Source: Streptococcus acidominimus
Lineage (GTDB): Bacteria > Bacillota > Bacilli > Lactobacillales > Streptococcaceae
DNA length: 45,848 nt
NCBI RefSeq assembly: GCF_001921825.1
Contig: NZ_MSJL01000017.1
Location: 1 to 45,848 of the forward strand
Reading direction: 5' to 3'
Each line of letters begins with the position of its first letter. The stretch's first letter is position 1. A model generated the notes under the pieces. It worked only from the letters and a program-made list of their open reading frames with translations. It was not told the DNA's origin and ran no database searches. Position numbers and translations under genes: made by a program. This document shows, piece after piece, positions 24,600 to 33,200 of this stretch.

Positions 24600-26147
24600 C
24601 TATTCCCACTCAACAGTTGCGGGTGGTTTGCTGGTGATGTCGTAGACGATACGGTTGACGTGTTCAACTTCATTGACGATACGAACCGAGATTTTTTGGA
24701 GAACTTCCCACGGGATTTTGGCAAAGTCTGCGGTCATGCCGTCAATAGAAGTGATCGCTCGAATGGCAATGGTGTAGTCATAGGTACGACCGTCTCCCAT
24801 AACGCCGACGGAGCGTACGCCAGTATTGACTGTGAAATACTGCCAGATGTCGCGGTCGAGACCTGCCTTAGCAATCTCTTCGCGGAGAATGGCATCAGAT
24901 TCACGAACCGTTTCTAGTTTTTCTTCAGTAATTTCTCCCATAACGCGAATGGCAAGTCCTGGACCCGGGAATGGCTGACGCCAGACAATTTCATCAGGCA
25001 TGCCAAGCTCTGTTCCCAAAGCACGAACTTCGTCCTTATAAAGGGTGTTGAGCGGCTCAATCAACTTGAATTGCATGTCTTCTGGTAATCCCCCCACATT
25101 GTGGTGCGATTTAATGGTTTGAGCGGTGTCTGTTCCAGACTCGATTACATCTGTATACAGGGTTCCTTGGGCAAGAAATGCGACATCAGAGAGCTTGCTC
25201 GCCTCATCATCAAAGACGTAGACAAACTCATTTCCAATGATTTTACGTTTTTGTTCAGGATCAGATATGCCTGCCAGTTTATCAAGGAAACGTTTGGTAG
25301 CATCTGCCTTCATGATATTCAAGCCAAACTTACCGCCCAGCATATCCATTACCTGATCAGCTTCTCCCTTGCGAAGAAGACCGTGGTCTACGAAGATACA
25401 GATGAGTTGGTCACCGATAGCTTTTTGGAGAAGGACACCCACGACAGACGAATCCACACCGCCAGAAAGTCCAAGCAATACTTTTTTATCCCCAACTATT
25501 TCTCGGATTTTTGCAATCTGCATGTCAATAAAGTTATCCATTGACCAGTCGCCTTTGGCACCACAGATATTGAGCGCAAAGTTCCGTAAAATGTCGTTTC
25601 CATAAACAGAGTGACGAACCTCTGGGTGGAACTGGATTCCGTAAATCTTCTTGTCAGGATTTTCAATAGCTGCATAAGGGCAGTCAGCAGAAGTTCCCGT
25701 ACGGACAAAGTTATCAGGGATTTCTGTTACCGCATCTCCATGGCTCATCAAGACAAGCTGTTCATCAGGTGTTCCTTCAAAGAGGGGAGAAGGAGTATGG
25801 GAGAGTGAGGACTGACCGTACTCACGATTTCCTGCATCAGCGGCAGGCACAACTTTACCGCCTAGCTTGTGGGTCAAGAGTTGCATTCCGTAGCAAATTC
25901 CTAAAATGGGAATGCCTATTTCAAAAATTTCTTGGTCAATATCGAAAGATCCGTCCTCATAAACAGAGTTTGGACCACCAGAGAGAACAATTCCGACAGG
26001 ATTGATGTCACGAACTTCTGCCGCTGAAATCTTATGGCTCTTGAGTTCGGAAAATACCCCAATTTCACGAATACGGCGTGAAATCAGTTGATTGTACTGG
26101 CTACCGTAGTCCAGAACAATGATTTTTTCGACGTCTTGGGTTGTCAT
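24600..26147 (-). CDS. guaA: GMP synthase (glutamine-hydrolysing)
   Basis: Converts XMP to GMP using glutamine and ATP. 515 aa. The glutaminase half has the nucleophile Cys85 in '[11 protein letters not shown]' and the His-Glu pair in 'QFHPEVRHS'. The ATP pyrophosphatase half has the P-loop-like '[14 protein letters not shown]'. The C-terminal dimerisation domain ends in VEWE, encoded by GAG TGG GAA TAG, the attachment core used by many integrative elements. The insertion to its left leaves the gene intact. AAAGGAAC is upstream of ATG 26147. Confidence 0.97.
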   Translation of the reverse strand: MTTQDVEKIIVLDYGSQYNQLISRRIREIGVFSELKSHKISAAEVRDINPVGIVLSGGPNSVYEDGSFDIDQEIFEIGIPILGICYGMQLLTHKLGGKVVPAADAGNREYGQSSLSHTPSPLFEGTPDEQLVLMSHGDAVTEIPDNFVRTGTSADCPYAAIENPDKKIYGIQFHPEVRHSVYGNDILRNFALNICGAKGDWSMDNFIDMQIAKIREIVGDKKVLLGLSGGVDSSVVGVLLQKAIGDQLICIFVDHGLLRKGEADQVMDMLGGKFGLNIMKADATKRFLDKLAGISDPEQKRKIIGNEFVYVFDDEASKLSDVAFLAQGTLYTDVIESGTDTAQTIKSHHNVGGLPEDMQFKLIEPLNTLYKDEVRALGTELGMPDEIVWRQPFPGPGLAIRVMGEITEEKLETVRESDAILREEIAKAGLDRDIWQYFTVNTGVRSVGVMGDGRTYDYTIAIRAITSIDGMTADFAKIPWEVLQKISVRIVNEVEHVNRIVYDITSKPPATVEWE

Positions 26148-26281
26148 GTTAGTTCCTTTCTTTCATTTCAAAATATCAAATGATGTTTCTTATTCTATCA
26201 CAAAAACGAACAATTTGCAGTAAGAATGGTTAAAAAGATAGAAATTTGGTACAATAGGGACAGAAACAAAGGGGAGTCATT

Positions 26282-26980
26282 ATGAAAGCTGCTTATATTG
26301 CCATTCATGATAAATTAAAAGAAGAAATCGACCGAGGGGTCTGGAAAATTGGAGAACGTTTGCCTAGTGAACGCGACCTAGCAGATGAGTTTGGCGTGTC
26401 GCGAATGACCTTGCGCCAAGGGATTACCCTGCTGGTGGAAGAAGGGATTTTACAGCGGAAAATTGGTTCGGGCACATACGTAGCCAGCACTCGTGTTCAA
26501 GAAAAAATGCGTGGGACCATGTCTTTTACAGATATTATTCAACTTCAGGGCAAAACACCCTCTAGCCAATTATTATCCTATATCCGAACAAAGCCCAATG
26601 ATAAAGAAGTTAGCCAGCTGAATTTACAGGATGGAGAATATATTGTACGGATGGAACGTGTGCGTTTTGCGGATGATATTCCAGTCGTTTATGAAGTGGC
26701 AAGTATTCCTGAGCGCTTGATTCACAAGGTCAAAAAAAGTGATGTGACCAATCATTTCTTTAAAACCTTGACAGAAAATGGTTACCGTATTGGCAAAAGT
26801 CACCAGACCATCTATGCTCGCTTGGCGAGCGAACGGGTCGCAAAACACTTGCAAATAGCGAAGAATCAAGCTATTTTAGCCCTGCGTCAAGTGTCCTACT
26901 TAGAAGATGGACAGCCCTTCGAGTATGTAAACAGCCAGTATGTCGGAGAGCGGTTTGAATTTTATTTGGAAAACAATTAG
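26282..26980 (+). CDS. GntR-family regulator with UTRA domain
   Basis: 232 aa. The N-terminal winged helix (about 1-70: 'ERLPSERDLADEFGVSRMTLRQGITLLVEEGILQRKIGSGTYV') is followed by a UTRA effector-binding domain (about 90-225) of the HutC subfamily. It is divergent from guaA, a pairing conserved in streptococci. UTRA domains usually sense sugars, sugar phosphates or amino-acid derivatives; the ligand here is unknown. An extended -10 (TGGTACAAT) precedes it. Its stop codon lies inside a palindrome (26977-27008). Confidence 0.9.
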   Translation: MKAAYIAIHDKLKEEIDRGVWKIGERLPSERDLADEFGVSRMTLRQGITLLVEEGILQRKIGSGTYVASTRVQEKMRGTMSFTDIIQLQGKTPSSQLLSYIRTKPNDKEVSQLNLQDGEYIVRMERVRFADDIPVVYEVASIPERLIHKVKKSDVTNHFFKTLTENGYRIGKSHQTIYARLASERVAKHLQIAKNQAILALRQVSYLEDGQPFEYVNSQYVGERFEFYLENN

Positions 26981-27008
26981 TTTACATAATAAATATTATG
27001 TAAACTAA
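26977..27008. repeat. TTTACATAAT palindrome, copy 1
   Basis: 14-bp perfect arms TTAGTTTACATAAT and ATTATGTAAACTAA around AAAT. Three further copies of this dyad occur at 35547, 37383 and 39703, each at the 3' end of genes. Confidence 0.8.
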
Positions 27009-27171
27009 TGCCGGAAGAGAACTCAATGCTGCAACATGTAAACTCTCATTCCATTCATAGTCGCAGGAGCAATAATCCTTGAAAGTAGTAGCTCTCACAA
27101 CTAAGAAATAATCTAGAATGTGTGCGAAGTATCACTTTATCATATAGGAGAAATTTGGTATAATAAAGGGT

Positions 27172-27504
27172 ATGGAAATTGAAAAAACAAATCGAATGAA
27201 TGCCTTGTTTGAATTTTACGCGGCACTCTTAACCGACAAACAGATGAACTATATTGAGCTTTACTATGCTGATGATTATAGCTTAGCCGAGATTGCAGAA
27301 GAATTTCAGGTCAGCCGTCAGGCGGTTTATGATAATATCAAGCGGACAGAGAAAATCTTAGAAGACTACGAGAAGAAGTTGCACATGTATTCCGATTACA
27401 TTGTCCGCAATCAGATTTTTGATCAAATTCTTGAACGCTATCCAGCAGATAACTTTTTGCAGGAGCAAATCAGCATTTTAAGCAGTATCGATAATAGAGA
27501 GTAG
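27172..27504 (+). CDS. ylxM: YlxM/p13-family DNA-binding protein
   Basis: 110 aa with a sigma-70 region-4-like helix-turn-helix ('[30 protein letters not shown]'). It lies 11 bp before ffh, as in most Firmicutes, and is thought to act with the signal-recognition particle pathway. An extended -10 TGGTATAAT (27156-27164) ends only 7 bp before the ATG, so a transcript from it would have almost no leader, although AAAGGG lies at 27166-27171. Confidence 0.92.
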   Translation: MEIEKTNRMNALFEFYAALLTDKQMNYIELYYADDYSLAEIAEEFQVSRQAVYDNIKRTEKILEDYEKKLHMYSDYIVRNQIFDQILERYPADNFLQEQISILSSIDNRE

Positions 27505-27515
27505 AGGAGAATACC

Positions 27516-29081
27516 ATGGCTTTTGAAAGCTTAACCGAACGTTTACAGAATGTCTTTAAAAACCTACGTCGCAAGGGAAAAATCAGTGATAGTGATGTCC
27601 AAGAGGCGACCAAGGAAATCCGCTTGGCCCTCCTTGAAGCGGACGTTGCTCTCCCCGTTGTAAAGGATTTCATCAAGAAAGTTCGCGAGCGTGCGGTTGG
27701 TCATGAAGTGATTGAGACCTTGAACCCTGCCCAACAAATCATCAAGATTGTTGATGAGGAGCTGACGGCTATTCTGGGTTCTGATACGGTAGAAATTATT
27801 AAATCACCAAAGATTCCTACCATTATCATGATGGTCGGTTTGCAAGGTGCGGGTAAGACCACCTTTGCAGGAAAATTGGCAAACAAGCTCAAAAAAGAAG
27901 AAAATGCTCGTCCCTTGCTGATTGCGGCGGATATTTATCGTCCAGCAGCTATTGACCAGTTAAAAACCTTGGGACAACAGATTGAAGTGCCTGTCTTTGA
28001 GTTGGGGACAGGGGTGCCAGCAGTTGAGATTGTCAAACAAGGTCTTGAAGTAGCTAAACAGCACAACAATGACTATGTCTTGATTGATACGGCGGGGCGT
28101 TTACAAATTGACGAAGTGTTGATGAATGAATTGCGCGATGTCAAGGAGCTTGCCCAGCCCAATGAAATTCTCCTCGTAGTGGACGCCATGATCGGTCAGG
28201 AAGCTGCGAATGTTGCCCGGGAGTTCAACAATCAGTTGGAAGTTACCGGGGTAATCTTGACCAAGATTGACGGGGATACTCGAGGTGGTGCAGCGCTCTC
28301 TGTCCGTCATATCACGGGTAAACCAATCAAGTTCACGGGTACTGGTGAAAAGATTACCGATATTGAAACATTCCACCCAGACCGCATGTCCAGCCGTATT
28401 CTCGGTATGGGGGATATGCTGACCCTGATTGAAAAGGCTTCTCAAGAATACGACGAGAAGAAATCTCTTGAACTCGCAGAAAAAATGCGGGAAAATACCT
28501 TTGATTTCAACGATTTCATTGATCAATTGGATCAGGTTCAAAATATGGGACCGATGGAAGACCTGCTCAAGATGCTCCCAGGAATGGCAGGTAATCCTGC
28601 CCTTGCCAATCTCAAGGTAGATGAGCGGGAAATTGCCAGAAAGCGTGCCATTGTATCATCCATGACACCAGCCGAGCGGGAAAATCCAGACTTATTAAGC
28701 CCTAGCCGGCGTCGTCGCATTGCCAACGGTTCTGGAAATACCTTTGTCGAAGTCAACAAATTCATCAAGGACTTTAATCATGCTAAGGCTATGATGCAAG
28801 GTGTGATGTCTGGTGACATGAAGAAAATGATGAAACAAATGGGTATTAACCCCAATAATCTCCCTAAAAATCTGCCAAACAATATGGATTTATCTGCCCT
28901 AGATGGTCTGATGGGACAAGGTGGAATGCCTGATTTATCAGCCTTGGGTGGTGCTGGTATGCCAGATATGGGACAAATGTTTGGCGGCGGCTTGAAAGGT
29001 AAAATTGGAGAGTTCGCTATGAAGCAGTCCATGAAACGAATGGCGAATAAACTCAAAAAAGCCAAGAAAAAACGTAAGTAG
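27516..29081 (+). CDS. ffh: Signal recognition particle protein Ffh
   Basis: 521-aa GTPase that binds the SRP RNA and signal peptides and delivers nascent membrane proteins with FtsY. N domain (1-90), then the G domain with GLQGAGKTT, 'DTAGRLQ' and 'TKIDGDTRGG', then the Met-rich M domain (about 300-521) with the RNA-binding 'SSMTPAERENPDLLSPSRRRRIANGSG' region. The C-terminal tail is rich in Gly, Met and Lys. Intact; a repeat array starts 11 bp after the stop and no separate terminator is evident. Confidence 0.97.
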   Translation: MAFESLTERLQNVFKNLRRKGKISDSDVQEATKEIRLALLEADVALPVVKDFIKKVRERAVGHEVIETLNPAQQIIKIVDEELTAILGSDTVEIIKSPKIPTIIMMVGLQGAGKTTFAGKLANKLKKEENARPLLIAADIYRPAAIDQLKTLGQQIEVPVFELGTGVPAVEIVKQGLEVAKQHNNDYVLIDTAGRLQIDEVLMNELRDVKELAQPNEILLVVDAMIGQEAANVAREFNNQLEVTGVILTKIDGDTRGGAALSVRHITGKPIKFTGTGEKITDIETFHPDRMSSRILGMGDMLTLIEKASQEYDEKKSLELAEKMRENTFDFNDFIDQLDQVQNMGPMEDLLKMLPGMAGNPALANLKVDEREIARKRAIVSSMTPAERENPDLLSPSRRRRIANGSGNTFVEVNKFIKDFNHAKAMMQGVMSGDMKKMMKQMGINPNNLPKNLPNNMDLSALDGLMGQGGMPDLSALGGAGMPDMGQMFGGGLKGKIGEFAMKQSMKRMANKLKKAKKKRK

Positions 29082-29091
29082 CAATCCAGTA

Positions 29092-30125
29092 TAGCCGTTT
29101 AGTTTATTTTTAGTACTAGCTCCAACAGTCTGGGGAGAGACTGTTGGAGATGGGAAATAAAGAAAACGACGTTTTCGTCAAAACAGTCTGGGGAGAGACT
29201 GTTGGAGCTGGGAAATGAAGAAAACGACGTTTTCGTCAAAACAGTCTGGGGAGAGACTGTTGGAGGTGGGAAATGAAGAAAAGGAAGTTTTCGTTAAAAG
29301 TCGCAGGTAGTTGTCTAGTTGATAACTAGACAAGTGACAGATAAGAAAAGTGTAACTTTTCTCAATGGTACAATTTAAGATACGAGGACGTCAAAAAAGC
29401 GACCGAAAATTAGGAATGTTTATCCCTAAAGGGAGCCACACCTATAAGCAACTAAAGTTGCAACAGTTGCGTCTCTTTTTTCCGAGCTTTTAGTCCGAGT
29501 TCAATTTCAAGATACAAAGCCCGTAAAAAACTCAAAGCGCACTTCTTAATGTATTAACAGTCACTTCCCTGACTGTTAATACCATATCTGTAAAGCAGGC
29601 ATAGCCTGCAACAGCTACGGCAAACTAGGAAATCTGACGAGTGAAAAGCTCCAGTGGAGGTTTTCAGCCTATTTCCTAAAGAACCATCATCAGCTAAAGC
29701 TGAAACAGTTATCGTTCTTTTTCGCACAGAGTTTAGGGCGTGTTCAGTTAAGATGTGAAGCCGTTAAAAAACCGACTGAAAATTAGGAAACATTCCTAGA
29801 AGCATAGCTTCTAGGAATGTTTATCTATTTTCCGAGGTTTTAGGCTGAACTCAATTCCCCAAGATACGAGAGCGTTTGACACGAGTTTCACTCGTTTTAT
29901 CTCCAACCTCCCACAGTCTATTTCTAGACTGTGGGAGCGAGCAAAGCAAAAATAGGAGTTTTGACGAGTGAAAAGCTCCAGTGGAGGTTTTCAGCCTATT
30001 TCCTAAAGAACCATCATCAGCTAAAACTGAAACAGTTATCGCTCTTTTTTGCACAGCTCGTAGCCCGAGTTCAATTATACAAGACGAGTTAACGAAGTAA
30101 TAAAAAATATAAACTAAATGACTAT
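29092..30125. repeat. 1-kb modular repeat array with terminal inverted repeats
   Basis: Begins TATAGCCGTTTAGTTTAT and ends ATAAACTAAATGACTATA: 18-bp terminal inverted repeats matching at 16 positions. Inside are three 58-bp units (29126, 29184, 29242; stem CCAACAGTCT / AGACTGTTGG), then palindromic units at about 29369-29506 (GGAC / GTCC), 29508-29754 (GCCC / GGGC) and 29752-29857 (AGCC / GGCT), with inner hairpins including two CTCCAGTGGAGG modules. No protein is encoded. It looks like a composite miniature element grown by tandem addition of units. Confidence 0.8.
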
Positions 30126-30136
30126 ATCAGATGGAT

Positions 30137-30185
30137 GATAGAAGAGTTTGACGTTTTGCCGAAGCAAGCCTAAACCTCTTCTATC
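30137..30185 (+). promoter_or_regulatory. Leader hairpin upstream of the metalloprotease gene
   Basis: GATAGAAGAG (30137-30146) pairs with CTCTTCTATC (30176-30185), enclosing TTGC-cgaa-GCAA. A 12-bp palindrome TTCACATGTGAA follows at 30223-30234. Either could be a regulatory site for the surface protease, or a start-up hairpin left by the neighbouring array. Confidence 0.45.
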
Positions 30186-30287
30186 TTTGGCTGGAGAGCT
30201 AGTAAGATGTCTGATTCTCACTTTCACATGTGAATAAGAAATTCAACTGTGAAAGCCGATTGAAAGGTTAAAATAAAAGGAAAGAAT

Positions 30288-33200
30288 ATGAAAAAAGATG
30301 CTATAAAACGATTTTCTCTTAGAAAATTATCCGTTGGCTTGGTTCCTATCGCAGTAGGTAGCGTGTGGTTACTTTCTGCACCTGAGACTGTTCATGCCGC
30401 AGAAGAAATCGCAACAAAAACCATTGAGTATAGATATGTTCAAGAGGGAGATTTGACGGAAGCTGAACATCAGCTGATTACGAAAGAACTCCCTAAACTT
30501 GTCCAGGAAGATGATAGCGTTTACTATTTGGTATACCGCCCTCTGCTAGAAACTGCCTCTCCCCTTAAAAAGAAGTCGGTTTTACCTAGTACCGGAAGCC
30601 AAGAGCTGGGACTGCCTCTCTTCCTAGCTACTACAAGTTTACTCGTAGTAGGGATTAGATTAGGAAAGAATGGAAAGAAAAAACTGGGTACTTTCATTCT
30701 GATCACGAGCTTGGGAGGTAGCGTACTTTCTTCAGGTGCTCTAGCCTTGTCAAATAGTGCATTGGCTGACTATAACCAAACTCTGGCTCTTGAAAGCGGC
30801 CAGCAGCTTCCTAGTCCTCTAAAAATTGAGAACCATCAATATCTCGGTTACATTCGCTCACCTAAGATCAAGAACCAAGATCAGGATAAGGAGAAACTTT
30901 CTACCCCTGACAAGTCCGCAGAGAAACCAGTGCCAGAATCAGGGGAAATCGAGGTGCAGCCTCAGGATGTTGCCACTACTGAACCAATCGCCTTTGAAAC
31001 TCGCTACCAAGCTGATCCTAGTCTAGCCCACGGTCAAACCGAGGAAGCCCAAGCAGGACAGGCAGGCGAAAAGCAGATTGTTAAGGATGGCAAGACCGGT
31101 GAAGTGAAGAGCGAGAAGGTTCTGACCGCTCCTGTTACCCGCCTCATCAAGGTTGGTACACAGCCAACTGTTACCCGTGAGGAATTGGATTTTCCTACCC
31201 GCCAAATAGATGATGAAAACATGTCAGAGGGACTGGAAGTAGTCGAAAGCGAGGGGCAAAAAGGTCTCAAGACTACTACCATTACCTATACGGTCAACGA
31301 AGAAACTGGTGTCGTTACAGCTAGCGAACCCGTGGTTGAAACTACTCCAGCCGTAGAAAGGGTTATTCGGGTCGGTACTAAGAAAGCAGACGTTACCATT
31401 ACTGAACCAATCGCCTTTGAAGCTCGCTACCAAGCTGATCCTAGTCTAGCCCACGGTCAAACCGAGGAAGCCCAAGCAGGGCGGGCAGGCGAAAAGCAGA
31501 TTGTTAAGGACGGCAAGACCGGTGAAGTGAAGAGCGAAAGGGTTCTGACTGCTCCTGTTACCCGTCTTATCAAGGTTGGTACACAGCCAACGGTGACCCG
31601 TGAGGAATTGGATTTCCCTACCCGCCAAATAGATGATGAAAATATGGCAGAGGGACTGGAAGTAGTCGAAAGCGAGGGGCAAAAAGGTCTCAAGACTACT
31701 ACCATTACCTATACGGTCAACGAAGAAACTGGTGTCGTTACAGCTAGCGAACCCGTAGTTGAAACCACTCCAGCCGTAGAGAGGGTCGTTCGGGTTGGGG
31801 CTAAGAAAGCAGACGTTACCATTACTGAGCCAATCGCCTTTGAAACCCGCTACCAAGCTGATCCTAGTCTAGCCCACGGTCAAACCGAGGAAGCCCAAGC
31901 AGGGCAGGCAGGTGAAAAGCAGATTGTTAAGGACGGCAAGACCGGTGAAGTGAAGAGCGAGACGGTTCTGACTGTTCCTGTTACCCGCCTCATCAAGGTT
32001 GGTACACAGCCAACGGTGACCCGTGAGGAATTGGATTTCCCTACCCGCCAAATAAATGATGAAAACATGTCAGAGGGACTGGAAGTAGTCGAAAGCGAGG
32101 GGCAAAAAGGTCTCAAGACTACTACCATTACCTATACAGTCAATGAAGAAACCGGTGTCCTTACAGCTAGCGAACCCGTAGTTGAAACCACTCCAGCCGT
32201 AGAGAGGGTCGTTCGGGTTGGGACCAAGCCAGCGGTCAAGACAAAACCTGTTCTTTCAATCCAAGAATTGACCAAGGATGAGGATCGCAAGTCTATTACC
32301 GTTACCTATCAGCTAACCGATCCAGATAAGGCCTATGTATCTGCTAAAGCCTTGATTTACAAGGGCGATCAGCTAGTGAAAGAAGTAGCGATTACGGATC
32401 CAAGCCAACCGCTCCTCATCACTGGTCTGGACTATTATACCGATTACCAGCTAAAAACGGAGCTTAGCTACCGTCAATCAACTACTGACATGACTGCTCA
32501 GGAGCCAGATAGCCGTGATTTCCGCCTCGATTACAAGAAGATTGAATTTAAGGATATTGAATCCGTTAACTTGTACGAAAAAGAGGGAGAAGACTATCAT
32601 CTTCGAACCAGCCTCAGCGCTCCTAAAGCAACAAGTGCTTACTACGTTGCAATAAAACCGAGCCAGAGCAAGGAGCTCCTGCTTCCAGTTTCAGCGATTG
32701 AAGCAACAGAAAAAGATGGTCAGTCTGTTTACAAGATTAGTCTTTCGCTCGAACAATTGGTACAGGGCAAGGAGGGGCAGTATCAGCCAAACCATGTCTT
32801 TTATATCCCTCGAGACCACAATTCTGATATTGGTCATCTTAATGAATATCGAGCGGATTATCTAGCTGTTCAAGGTGCTAGCCCAGAGCGGACAATTGCC
32901 TATGCAAATACAGAGAAATTACTTCCTTTCTATAATAAGGAATACATTGTGCATTTAGGAAATCAGATTAGCGCAAGTGATAAACTCTACCAAACTCGTC
33001 TCATAGACGTTGTACCAATGGTTGATAATCGTATTGTAACAGATGTTTACCCAGACAAATCTGCCATCAATAAATTGATGTTGCACTATGCCGATCAGAC
33101 AGTTGCCTATCTGCCACTGGCATTTAAAGAAGACTTCAAGAACAACCAGATCGCTGAATATAGTATTACCGGCACCTCACTTCTTTACACGCCAGAATCC

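Noticed and set aside
25101-25544. 147-aa plus-strand frame inside guaA
   Set aside because: Shadow frame of the conserved guaA gene.
31034-32128. Recurrent 82-aa frames on the minus strand
   Set aside because: Mirror frames of the three G5 repeats; no ribosome binding sites and fully inside the protease gene.
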